Of a stretch of DNA of 25,194 nucleotides, positions 1 to 7,900 are shown in pieces. Both the position numbers and the translations under genes were made by a program. The notes beneath the pieces are model-generated. The model had not been told where the DNA came from. It did no database searches and saw only the letters and a list, made by a program, of their open reading frames with translations. How positions within the stretch are numbered: position 1 is the first letter of the stretch; each line of letters starts with the position of its first letter. This DNA is from JBBTXJ01 sp964636345 (lineage in GTDB: Bacteria; Patescibacteriota; Patescibacteriia; Magasanikbacterales; JBBTXJ01), in contig CAZWRL010000010.1 of the NCBI GenBank assembly GCA_964636345.1, positions 1 through 25,194 of the forward strand, given 5' to 3'.

Positions 1-3000
1 CGCTTTTGCCGGCTGACCTTTTTCTTTCTTAGCCAAACGATTTGCTTCAGACAATTGCGCTTTTTCAATTATTTCACCCGGAAGCAAGTCAGTGTCTCCC
101 GCGTCTTCAACATACACGCGTGAGAACATCTGACGAACAATCACTTCCACATGCTTGTCGTTCAATTTCTGGCCTTGGCTTGAATAAATATCCTGAATTT
201 CGCGCAAGATATATTTCTGCACCGCCTCCTTGCCCTTCAGTTCATACAAATCCTGCAATTGAACATGTCCGTCCGTCATCTGATCGCCCTGTGCTACACG
301 ATCACCGTCTTTAACAAAGAACTTATAGCCCATGGGAACAATATATTCTTTCACTTGCGCGCCTTGCGGCAACACTTTCAAACTTTTCTTCAACAGTTTC
401 ACGAGGCCGGGATATTTGGCTTTCTCTTTATCGCCCGAACCGCGCACCACGAGCACATCGCCCATTGCCACTTCCTGGCCATCGGCCACCACCACCTCGT
501 CTTTATCGGTGAACGTCATTTTTTCCGGCTCCACAACCTCGGCCTCAATCCGAATAATTTTCTGACCGGTGCGGCCTTCAAAAATTTTCTTTCCGCCCAC
601 ATCCTCAATCACGTGCCCGTCAGCGCTTTCTATTTTGACCGTACCTGCCACTTCTGCCAAAAACGCCACACGCTTTGGTGTGCGCGCCTCAAATAATTCT
701 TCAACACGGGGAAGACCTTTGGTGATATCCACGCCGGCCACACCACCGGTATGGAATGTCCGCATGGTAAGCTGTGTACCCGGTTCACCAATGGATTGCG
801 CGGCGATAATGCCAACGGCCATACCGGAATCAACCAAACGGTTGTGTCCTAAATCATATCCGTAACATTTCTGACAAACACCTTTGGGGAACTTGCACAA
901 AAGCACGGATCGCACCTGCACGGCATCCAAATCCGCTTTTTCAATTTCACGCGCGTCTGCTTCAGTAATGAGTTCACCGCCACGGACCAATTTCTTGCGC
1001 CCGTCTTTAATATCCACCACGGCAAAGCGACCCACCACGCGGTCTGCCAACTTCTCGCCCATTTGCTGTGACTCTTCTTTCGTAATGCTAATACCCACTT
1101 CTTCCCCGCAATTTTCTTCAAGGATCACCACATCTTGAGCCACATCAACCAAACGACGGGTTAGGTAACCGGCGTTTGCGGTACGAAGCGCGGTATCGGA
1201 CAAACCCTTTCGGGTGCCATGACTGGAAATAAAGAATTCAAGCACATCAAATCCTTGCTTGAAACCGCCTTTAACCGGCAATTCAATAATCTCACCGGAT
1301 GGCGATGATACCAAGCCCTTCATACCAATAACCTGGGTCAACTGCAACCAGCTTCCGCGAGCGCCCGATTCAATCATGCGATACACCGGGCCGGTTTTAT
1401 CAAGCACATCGCGGCTCATGGCGGTAATTCTGTCTTTCGCCTCGGTCCAAATTTCAATAATTTTTGCGTGGCGTTCATTACCGGTCAACAAGCCCTCGGT
1501 ATATTGTTCCGTCACTTCATCAATTTTTGTGTCTGCCTCCGCGAGCGCCGCCGGTTTGCCGACTAACACCGGGAAGTCATCCATGCCGATGGAATATCCG
1601 GCCTTGGTGACATATTTAAATCCAAGATTTTTGATTTCATCCAACACGCGCGCCGTTCCCTCTGAACCATAAAATTCAAGCATCAATCGGATAATCTTTC
1701 CCAATTTCTTTGAGGTAATCACCTCATTATAATAGGACAACTTATTGGGGAAGAGGTTGTTGAACATAACGCGTCCCACCGTGGTCTCCACGCGATTACT
1801 TTGTCCCTCGGGGAACTTTGACAGGTCGTCAAAACGAACAATTACTTTTTCTTGCAGAGAAACTGTGCGCAATTTGTACGCCAAGAGCGCTTCTTTGGAA
1901 GAGCTGAAAATTTTCTGCCGCGCACCCGCTACGGGCTCATCCATGTGCGTCACATAAAAACATCCAAGCGCAAGATCTTGTTTTGGCGTCACCACGGGAT
2001 CACCGGTTGCCGGTTTCAACAAATTCTTCTCTGATGCCATGAGATGTTCCGCTTCCCATTGTGCTTCCGCGGTCAATGGCACATGCACGGCCATTTGGTC
2101 ACCATCAAAATCCGCGTTAAAAGCGGTACACACCAGCGGATGAATACGAATGGCCTTACCCTCAATAAGACGCGGACGAAACGCTTGCACACCCAAACGG
2201 TGCAATGTTGGCGCGCGGTTTAAGAGCACGCGGGTCCCCGCGATAATTTCTTCCAAAATATCCCACACCTCGTCGGATTCGGTTTCCACAAACCGCGCGG
2301 CGCTCCGCACATTATGCGCCAATTCGCGTTTAATAATTTCGCTCATGACCATGGGCTTAAAAAGTTCAAGCGCCATGCGCTTCGGAATACCACATTCATC
2401 AATGCGCAAATTCGGCCCCACCACAATCACGGAACGACCCGAATAATCCACACGCTTACCGAGCAAGTTCTGACGGAACCGTCCTTGTTTTCCTTTCAAA
2501 ATATCCGCGAGCGAGCGCAACTGTCGGCGTTGTCCGGTAGCGGCCGCCACGGTTTTGGTGCGGCGCGCGTTGTTATCAATCAAGGCATCGCCCGCTTCTT
2601 GCAACATGCGTTTTTCATTGCGCACAATAACTTCCGGCGCATTCAATTCCATGAGGCGCTTCAGACGATTGTTGCGATTAATCACGCGGCGATAGAGATC
2701 ATTCAAGTCAGACGTGGCAAAACGACCACCATCCAGCGCCACCATCGGACGCAAATCAGGCGGAATAATAGGAACCGCCCGCATAATCATCCACTCCGGC
2801 CGAATACCATTGCGTTTCAAACTGCGGAGCAATTTCATGCGGCGCACGATCCGTTCGCGCTTGGTGCCCTTTGCGGTTTGCACCTGCTTTTCCAGTTCGG
2901 TCAATGTCGCCTCAAGATTCAAGGTCTGCAACAGGTTCATAATGGCTTCGGCGCCAATGCCTGCGTCAAAAAAATGACCAAACCGAAGCGCCACTTCTTG

Positions 3001-3648
3001 ATACTGATTTTCCGTTAAAATATGCAGGGGCTGAATGTCGGCAATTTCCTTTTCCGTGTGCACAAAGTCCTCCTCAAGCGCTTTGAGTTTTTTATTCATC
3101 TCCTGTTCTTGTTTGCTACCCGCGGTGCCGCCGGCATGCTCAAATTCATTTTTAATTTGTCGGCGCTTTGATTTATATTCATTGCGCAACTGTTCCAACG
3201 TCTCTTGCTTCAACGGCTCATTAACCTTGGTGATAATAAAGGAAGCAAAATACACCACACGTTCAATGGACTGCACACCCATATCAAGCACGGTGCCAAT
3301 CTTTGAAGGAACAGAACGCAAGAACCAGATGTGCGCAACCGGCGCAGCAAGCTCAATGTGCCCCATGCGTTCACGACGCACGAGCGAATGGGTTACTTCC
3401 ACGCCGCACTTATCGCACGTAATTCCCTTATATCTAATTTTTTTGTATTTGCCACAATAACACTCCCAATCTTTCGTGGGGCCAAAAATTTCTTCGGCAA
3501 ATAATCCGCCCTTTTCCGGTTTCTGCGTACGATAATTAATGGTCTCTGGCCGATTCACCTCGCCGTGCGACCACTTGCGAATCACCTCGGGCGATGCAAT
3601 GCGCAAACGAATCGCGTCAAAATCAATGGTATGCAAAGGATGGGACAT
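1..3648 (-). CDS. rpoC: DNA-directed RNA polymerase subunit beta' (partial, C-terminus beyond left edge)
   Basis: Largest catalytic subunit of RNA polymerase; it holds the active-site magnesium and the DNA clamp. I translated 1,216 codons, open to the window edge, so the C-terminus is missing. The N-terminal zinc ribbon has C63, C65, C78 and C81. The catalytic loop NADFDGD is at residues 511-517 (2098-2118). The second zinc site uses C847, C918, C925 and C928. The trigger-loop stretch TMRTFHTGG follows. All invariant residues checked are present. The ATG (3648) lies one base after the rpoB TAA, so the two are cotranscribed and probably translationally coupled. No Shine-Dalgarno precedes it; the bases before the ATG read TATAAT, which I take as chance. 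Identification is certain; only the end is unknown. Confidence 0.98.
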   Translation of the reverse strand, partial: MSHPLHTIDFDAIRLRIASPEVIRKWSHGEVNRPETINYRTQKPEKGGLFAEEIFGPTKDWECYCGKYKKIRYKGITCDKCGVEVTHSLVRRERMGHIELAAPVAHIWFLRSVPSKIGTVLDMGVQSIERVVYFASFIITKVNEPLKQETLEQLRNEYKSKRRQIKNEFEHAGGTAGSKQEQEMNKKLKALEEDFVHTEKEIADIQPLHILTENQYQEVALRFGHFFDAGIGAEAIMNLLQTLNLEATLTELEKQVQTAKGTKRERIVRRMKLLRSLKRNGIRPEWMIMRAVPIIPPDLRPMVALDGGRFATSDLNDLYRRVINRNNRLKRLMELNAPEVIVRNEKRMLQEAGDALIDNNARRTKTVAAATGQRRQLRSLADILKGKQGRFRQNLLGKRVDYSGRSVIVVGPNLRIDECGIPKRMALELFKPMVMSEIIKRELAHNVRSAARFVETESDEVWDILEEIIAGTRVLLNRAPTLHRLGVQAFRPRLIEGKAIRIHPLVCTAFNADFDGDQMAVHVPLTAEAQWEAEHLMASEKNLLKPATGDPVVTPKQDLALGCFYVTHMDEPVAGARQKIFSSSKEALLAYKLRTVSLQEKVIVRFDDLSKFPEGQSNRVETTVGRVMFNNLFPNKLSYYNEVITSKKLGKIIRLMLEFYGSEGTARVLDEIKNLGFKYVTKAGYSIGMDDFPVLVGKPAALAEADTKIDEVTEQYTEGLLTGNERHAKIIEIWTEAKDRITAMSRDVLDKTGPVYRMIESGARGSWLQLTQVIGMKGLVSSPSGEIIELPVKGGFKQGFDVLEFFISSHGTRKGLSDTALRTANAGYLTRRLVDVAQDVVILEENCGEEVGISITKEESQQMGEKLADRVVGRFAVVDIKDGRKKLVRGGELITEADAREIEKADLDAVQVRSVLLCKFPKGVCQKCYGYDLGHNRLVDSGMAVGIIAAQSIGEPGTQLTMRTFHTGGVAGVDITKGLPRVEELFEARTPKRVAFLAEVAGTVKIESADGHVIEDVGGKKIFEGRTGQKIIRIEAEVVEPEKMTFTDKDEVVVADGQEVAMGDVLVVRGSGDKEKAKYPGLVKLLKKSLKVLPQGAQVKEYIVPMGYKFFVKDGDRVAQGDQMTDGHVQLQDLYELKGKEAVQKYILREIQDIYSSQGQKLNDKHVEVIVRQMFSRVYVEDAGDTDLLPGEIIEKAQLSEANRLAKKEKGQPAKA

Positions 3649-3649
3649 A

Positions 3650-6600
3650 TTATAAGGTGGTGTTACGCGGATCTTTATCAAGCATGGATTCTTCAACGGT
3701 TGTGTACTTGCCGGACTCGCTCCGCTTTAAGAGTTCAATGTCCAGACCAAGACCTTTGAGTTCACGGGTCAACACGTGGAATGATTCCGGAATGTTCACC
3801 CGAGAAATCTCCTCGCCCTTGATAATGGCCTCGTACGCGCGTGCGCGCCCCTGCACATCATCGGATTTAATCGTCAACATCTCTTGCAATGTTTGCGCCG
3901 CGCCGTATGCTTCAAGCGCCCACACTTCCATTTCACCAAAGCGCTGGCCACCATGCTGTGCCTTACCGCCAAGCGGTTGCTGGGTAATCAAACTGTATGG
4001 ACCGATAGAACGCTGGTGAATCTTATCATCAACCATGTGATTCAATTTCAAAATGTACGAGTATCCCACCGTTGTCTTGTGTTCAAACGGTTCCCCGGTG
4101 CGACCATCAAACAGTTGAATCTGGCCGTTTGTGGGGAAACCCGCGCGTTCAAGTTCCTCTTTAATTTTCTCTTCAGGAATACCATCCAAAACCGGCGTTG
4201 CCACGTGATACCCGAGTGCGTTTGCAGCCAAACCAAGGTGCGCCTCAAGAAGCTGTCCCAAGTTCATACGAGAAATAACACCGAGCGGCGACAAAATAAT
4301 ATCAACCGGCGTACCATCTTCCAGCATCGGCATGTCCTCAACCGGAACCACGCGAGAAATAACACCTTTGTTACCGTGGCGGCCGGCCAGCTTGTCACCA
4401 ACCTGGATTTTACGCATATCAACCACGGTCACCTGAACCTGCTTGATCACGCCGGGCTGAAGTTTGTCACCCTGTTCTTGCGAGAACGTGCGAACGCCAA
4501 TTACTTTTCCATGTTCGCCATGGCGCAAATACAAACTTGAGTCGCGCACGTCGCGTGCTTTGTCGCCAAAAATCGCCCGCAACAAACGTTCTTCAGGCGA
4601 AAGATCGGTTTCACCTTTCGGGGTAATTTTACCTACCAAAATATCGCCGGGATTAACCTCGGCGCCAATGCGCACCACACCTTCAGAGTCCAAGTTCTGT
4701 AAACGCTCTTCAGAGACATTCGGGATGTCCGAAGTAATCACTTCCGGCCCCAATTTTGTCTCACGCACATCAGTCATGTAACTCTCAATATGAAGTGATG
4801 TAAAACGATCGTGTTGCACCAGTCGTTCTGAAACGATAATCGCGTCTTCGTAGTTATAGCCGTCCCACACCATGTAGGCAACAAGCACATTCTGTCCAAG
4901 CGCCAGTTCACCATGATCCATACCCGTCCCATCAACCAAAAGCTCTCCTTTTTTTACTTTCTGTCCCAAAGAAACCACGGGCTTTTGGTTGATACTCGTG
5001 TCATTATTGGAACGAATAAATTTGTGTAACGTGTGCGCATGCAGGGTATCGTCCTTGTCCGCAATTACCACATGCCCGCCATCTACCTCGGTGACCACGC
5101 CATCAGTTGCCGAGGTAATCATGTAGCCGGAGTCCGCTGCCGCGCGCCACTCAATACCGGTGCCGACAATCGGCGCGTCCGGTTTAATACACGGCACGGC
5201 CTGACGCTGCATATTGGTACCCATGAGCGCGCGTGTGGCATCATCGTGTTCCAAAAAGGGAACCAGGGATGTGCCGATGGAAACAATTTGATTTGACGCA
5301 ACATCAACGTAATCAATAGTATCGGCGTCCTCAATGGATGGTTCGCCATATTTACGCACGCTCGCGCGCTTTTGTGTAAAGTAACCATCCGCATCAATCG
5401 GCGTTGTGGCCGAGGCGGTTACTGATTTTTCTTCTTTAAACGCATTCAAATACACCACGTCATTCGTCACACGCGCGCGACCGTCTTTTTCTTTCTCTAC
5501 TTTGCGATACGGCGTTTCAATAAATCCAAACTCATTCACCCGCGCAAACGAGGCAAGGTGTCCCACGAGGCCAATATTGGGGCCTTCCGGTGTTGCGATA
5601 GGACAAATGCGGCCATAGTGCGTCTGGTGCACGTCACGCACTTCAAAACCCGCGCGGTCACGCGCCAAACCACCCGGACCGAGCGCGGAAACGCGCCGTT
5701 TGTGTTCCAATTCCGCAAGCGGGTTCACTTGATCCATGAATTGGGAAAGTTGTGAACTCATGAAGAATTCATGAACCGCTCCAATAACCGGCCGCGCATT
5801 AATGAGCCGCGCTGGCGTCAATGTTTCAACATCATAGGTACTCATGCGATCGGTCACGATGCGCTCCATGCGCGCCAATCCCACGCGGAAACGGCTCTGT
5901 ACCAATTCTCCCACCGCGCGAATACGACGATTCCCCAAGTGATCAATATCATCCGGCTCATCTTGCGTCACATTCAAGCGCACCACCTCGCGCACCACGT
6001 GCATCAATTTATCCACTGACAAAATGCGGTTTTCAATTTTTTCCGAATCTTCTTTCTTAAATGGAAGATCAAAGCGCGTATTAAATTTGTACACGCCCAC
6101 CTTGCTCAAATCGTACCGGGAAAAGTTGAAAAACATGGCGTGAATAAGCTGGCGGGCGTTTTCTGGTGTTGCAAGATCTCCGGGTCGTATGCGTTTGTAC
6201 ACCTCAACCAATCCCTCTTCCTCACTCCCGGCCTGATCTTTCGCCAGCGTATTTTCAACAAAATTAATATGCGGATGCATGTTCACGCTCTTCAATTGTT
6301 CACGAATACTGTCAGAATCGCCGGCGCCGAGCGCGCGGAGCAAACTGGTAACCGCCACCTTGCGTCGACGGTCAACTTTTGCCCACAGAATGTTACTGTG
6401 ATCGGTCTCAATTTCAATCCACGCACCGCGGTTAGGAATAATTTTTGCGCCGTAATACCGGCGGCCGCGCATTACCTCTGCCGTAAAGTAAACGCCGGCC
6501 GAACGAATAAGCTGAGAAACAATGACGCGTTCAATACCGTTAATCACAAACGTGCCGCGATCCGTCATCATCGGAATATCACCCAAATACACCTCTTGCT

Positions 6601-6922
6601 CATGCGTGGTGTTGGTGCGTTTGTTCACCAGCCGCACCTTGACGCGGAGCGGCGCCTCATAGGAAATGTTCTTTTCGCGACAGATAACTTCGGCAAACTT
6701 GGGTTCATCAATATAATAGTCGTCAAAATAGAGCTCCAAATCGCGACCGCTAAAGTCCGTGATGGGAGAAATTTCCGCAAAAAGTTCCTTGATGCCTTTT
6801 TCAAAAAACCAGCGATACGCATCTTTCTGTACCTCAATAAGCGGAGGGAGTTCTATGGCATCCTTAAACTCCGTGAAATAACGTCGTTCACGATCTTGTA
6901 CTCGCTGTCGTTTGAAGATCAT
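3650..6922 (-). CDS. rpoB: DNA-directed RNA polymerase subunit beta
   Basis: Second-largest RNA polymerase subunit, lining the active cleft with beta'. It has 1,090 residues, against 1,342 in E. coli, so the large lineage-specific insertions are absent. The N-terminus (LPPLIEVQKDAYRWF) and the C-terminal block (GGKAQHGGQRFGEMEVWALEA) are canonical. The rifampicin pocket is intact: SSQLSQFMDQ, HKRR and SALGPGG keep the residues equal to E. coli D516, H526 and S531. The next block reads CPIATPEGPNIGL, with Ala where E. coli has Glu. The active-site motif GRHGNKGVIS is present. I chose the ATG at 6922; an in-frame TTG at 6943 would add seven residues unlike other RpoB N-termini. A consensus promoter lies about 150 bases upstream. 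It is first in an rpoB-rpoC operon. Confidence 0.98.
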   Translation of the reverse strand: MIFKRQRVQDRERRYFTEFKDAIELPPLIEVQKDAYRWFFEKGIKELFAEISPITDFSGRDLELYFDDYYIDEPKFAEVICREKNISYEAPLRVKVRLVNKRTNTTHEQEVYLGDIPMMTDRGTFVINGIERVIVSQLIRSAGVYFTAEVMRGRRYYGAKIIPNRGAWIEIETDHSNILWAKVDRRRKVAVTSLLRALGAGDSDSIREQLKSVNMHPHINFVENTLAKDQAGSEEEGLVEVYKRIRPGDLATPENARQLIHAMFFNFSRYDLSKVGVYKFNTRFDLPFKKEDSEKIENRILSVDKLMHVVREVVRLNVTQDEPDDIDHLGNRRIRAVGELVQSRFRVGLARMERIVTDRMSTYDVETLTPARLINARPVIGAVHEFFMSSQLSQFMDQVNPLAELEHKRRVSALGPGGLARDRAGFEVRDVHQTHYGRICPIATPEGPNIGLVGHLASFARVNEFGFIETPYRKVEKEKDGRARVTNDVVYLNAFKEEKSVTASATTPIDADGYFTQKRASVRKYGEPSIEDADTIDYVDVASNQIVSIGTSLVPFLEHDDATRALMGTNMQRQAVPCIKPDAPIVGTGIEWRAAADSGYMITSATDGVVTEVDGGHVVIADKDDTLHAHTLHKFIRSNNDTSINQKPVVSLGQKVKKGELLVDGTGMDHGELALGQNVLVAYMVWDGYNYEDAIIVSERLVQHDRFTSLHIESYMTDVRETKLGPEVITSDIPNVSEERLQNLDSEGVVRIGAEVNPGDILVGKITPKGETDLSPEERLLRAIFGDKARDVRDSSLYLRHGEHGKVIGVRTFSQEQGDKLQPGVIKQVQVTVVDMRKIQVGDKLAGRHGNKGVISRVVPVEDMPMLEDGTPVDIILSPLGVISRMNLGQLLEAHLGLAANALGYHVATPVLDGIPEEKIKEELERAGFPTNGQIQLFDGRTGEPFEHKTTVGYSYILKLNHMVDDKIHQRSIGPYSLITQQPLGGKAQHGGQRFGEMEVWALEAYGAAQTLQEMLTIKSDDVQGRARAYEAIIKGEEISRVNIPESFHVLTRELKGLGLDIELLKRSESGKYTTVEESMLDKDPRNTTL

Positions 6923-6927
6923 AAAAC

Positions 6928-6964
6928 AAAAAGAGGCGCCCAAAAGGCGGTTTTTATTAAAACC
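6928..6964 (-). promoter_or_regulatory. possible attenuator in the rpoB leader
   Basis: Reading the minus strand towards rpoB, a perfect 6-bp hairpin (GGTTTT/AAAACC, 6949-6964) is followed by a GC hairpin (CGCC/GGCG, 6937-6949) and then a T-rich run ending just before the ATG. The two stems share position 6949, so they may compete, as antiterminator and terminator do. The stems are short; regulation is inference. Confidence 0.3.
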
Positions 6965-7074
6965 TGGCTAATTTTTGTCTGCGCGGAGGAGCGCCGGCAT
7001 TTAATTTTTGCTTAAATAAGGGCAATTCCCACCACTTTGCCCACGGAAGCATGGCACTTTTAAAATTCGCCTAT

Positions 7075-7103
7075 AGAATACATGATGTCAAAAGGTTTGT
7101 CAA
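7075..7103 (-). promoter_or_regulatory. sigma70-type promoter of rpoBC
   Basis: On the minus strand TTGACA (7103-7098) is followed by a 17-bp spacer and TATTCT (7080-7075). Transcription would start near 7068, giving a leader of about 145 bases before rpoB. Confidence 0.75.
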
Positions 7104-7173
7104 ATTGGATTGTCCACAGTCCTGGATAAGTACCATTTTTTATTTAATCCTAGAGAAAAATCAGGTCTTTCCC

Positions 7174-7202
7174 TTGACAAAAATCGTCAAATCTGCTATA
7201 CT
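7174..7202 (+). promoter_or_regulatory. strong sigma70-type promoter driving a noncoding RNA
   Basis: TTGACA (7174-7179), a spacer of exactly 17 bp, then TATACT (7197-7202). Nothing convincing is encoded downstream before the terminator at 7591-7636, so the product is probably an RNA starting near 7209. The promoter is divergent from the rpoB promoter about 70 bp away. Confidence 0.75.
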
Positions 7203-7520
7203 TGCCAGTTCTTTTAAGGGTCTGTCTAAAATTGTGACGAGACAGCGGGCGATGATGGGCGCTCTTTGCAACACCCATCCTCCTTTCTCAACGTTCCATC
7301 ACGCTCGCTGCCTCCCCACAGGGAGGACCATCCTTTTCCAAAAGGAACCAATGCCAGCCCGCAAAGCTACGCTTAGGCGTTGCTGGCGGGCCAGCCCGCA
7401 AACTATAGAGCCCAACGTAGTTTATGGGCAAACCTGGATGGGCGCGACGCCCATGCCCGTGGTGCCACGCACTCGGGTTGCGCCGAGCCCTTCCGGATAC
7501 GACGCTTGTGAGTAACGAGT

Positions 7521-7556
7521 GTCCCCCGGCATCCCGATTTATCGGGATTCCGGGAC
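7521..7556. repeat. palindromic repeat with TCCCGAT core, copy 1
   Basis: Near-perfect dyad whose inner arms are ATCCCGAT and ATCGGGAT around TT, flanked by further GC pairing (CCGG/CCGG). The same core (TCCCGAT, two bases, ATCGGGA) forms the stem of the recA terminator at 11982-11997. It may be a genome-wide REP-like element; two copies in this window do not settle that. Confidence 0.5.
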
Positions 7557-7590
7557 CATTCGCTATTTGCGAGGAGTGCAATAACCAGAG

Positions 7591-7636
7591 AAAAAGAAGG
7601 ACAGCGAGACACAACATCTCCTGCCCTTCTTTTTTT
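7591..7636. terminator. intrinsic terminator, probably bidirectional
   Basis: The stem GAAGG-a-CAG-c-GAGA pairs with TCTC-CTG-c-CCTTC around a 7-base loop, flanked by A5 on the left and T7 on the right. It ends the plus-strand RNA from 7209. Because both flanks suit it, it could also stop transcripts arriving from the minus-strand RNA at 7646-7806. Confidence 0.8.
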
Positions 7637-7645
7637 AAAACAAAA

Positions 7646-7806
7646 TCCTCCGCCAGGACCTGCGAAAGCGACACGCGCTGTAAATCAATAGGTCAGAACG
7701 AGGGGATATGACCCTGGCAAAAAAATGCCGGGGTTGAGGAGAGTATTTATATTCCCTCGCTCGATACTATTGCAACACGGACTCCTTCGCAGGTCTTGAT
7801 GGAGGA
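7646..7806 (-). ncRNA. ssrS: rod-shaped RNA, probable 6S RNA
   Basis: The two ends form a long closing stem: TCCTCC (7646-7651) pairs with GGAGGA (7801-7806), then GACCTGCGAA (7657-7666) with TTCGCAGGTC (7786-7795). Inside is a large open bubble (13 against about 19 nt), then CAATAG/CTATTG (7686-7691 with 7767-7772), GAACGAGGG/CCCTCGCTC (7696-7704 with 7754-7762) and an apical hairpin. On the 3' side of the bubble a small hairpin AGCG/CGCT (7667-7679) can form, as in the central bubble of known 6S RNAs. The length of about 161 nt fits. A consensus promoter (7815-7842) reads into it on the minus strand, and a T-rich run follows the closing stem. 6S RNA binds the housekeeping RNA polymerase holoenzyme and mimics an open promoter. 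Assignment rests on architecture, not sequence identity; another rod-like RNA is possible. Confidence 0.55.
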
Positions 7807-7814
7807 ATGTAACG

Positions 7815-7842
7815 ATTATAGTGCATGGAAAACACGTGTCAA
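7815..7842 (-). promoter_or_regulatory. consensus promoter of the 6S-like RNA
   Basis: On the minus strand TTGACA (7842-7837), a 16-bp spacer and a perfect TATAAT (7820-7815). Transcription would start near 7808, two bases before the closing stem of the RNA. This match of start point and stem end supports the strand assignment. Confidence 0.75.
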
Positions 7843-7878
7843 GAATTGTTGTGGAAAAACGGCAAAATATGCGTGATG

Positions 7879-7887
7879 TGATATACT
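7879..7887 (+). promoter_or_regulatory. extended -10 promoter of ftsK, near-leaderless
   Basis: TGATATACT is an extended -10 (TG-N-TATACT) with no recognisable -35. Transcription would start about 7893-7895, only 6-8 bases before the ATG at 7901. The identical nine bases occur in front of the PilB-like gene (14015-14023). Confidence 0.6.
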
Positions 7888-7900
7888 ATATGCTTGACGT

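Larger units (their letters stand above)
7209..7636 (+). ncRNA. highly structured noncoding RNA of unknown family, about 430 nt
   Basis: A strong promoter ends at 7202 and an intrinsic terminator lies at 7591-7636. Between them hairpins follow one another: GATGGG/CCCATC near 7252-7277, CCTCCC/GGGAGG near 7311-7326, TCCTTTT/AAAAGGA near 7330-7345, GCCAGC/GCTGGC near 7352-7388, ATGGGCG/CGCCCAT near 7439-7455, CTCGG/CCGAG near 7472-7487, and a long stem around TCCCGAT at 7521-7556. The 5' part (TTGCA then CTCCT) can also pair with the 3' part (AGGAG-TGCAA near 7572-7582), which would close the molecule. An 11-base direct repeat (CCAGCCCGCAA) occurs near 7354 and 7393. I found no RNase P core (GAGGAAAGTCC), no tmRNA tRNA-like ends and no SRP loop. 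Some hairpins may be intergenic palindromic repeats, so the boundaries come from promoter and terminator only. Confidence 0.5.

Noticed and set aside
1..6900. Numerous plus-strand reading frames opposite rpoB and rpoC
   Set aside because: They are antisense shadows of the two polymerase genes, with no own promoter or recognisable protein.
6923..6943. TTG start of rpoB giving seven more residues
   Set aside because: The extra residues do not match RpoB N-termini, and the TTG lies at the possible attenuator hairpin.
7051..7515. Plus-strand reading frame of 154 codons between rpoB and ftsK
   Set aside because: It covers the rpoB promoter, the ncRNA promoter and many hairpins, and its peptide shows no domain or sensible composition. 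Treated as noncoding.
7209..7636. RNase P RNA or tmRNA
   Set aside because: No GAGGAAAGTCC or ACAGAA core, no tRNA-like ends and no tag reading frame with a proper context (a chance Ser-Tyr-Ala-stop exists near 7365).
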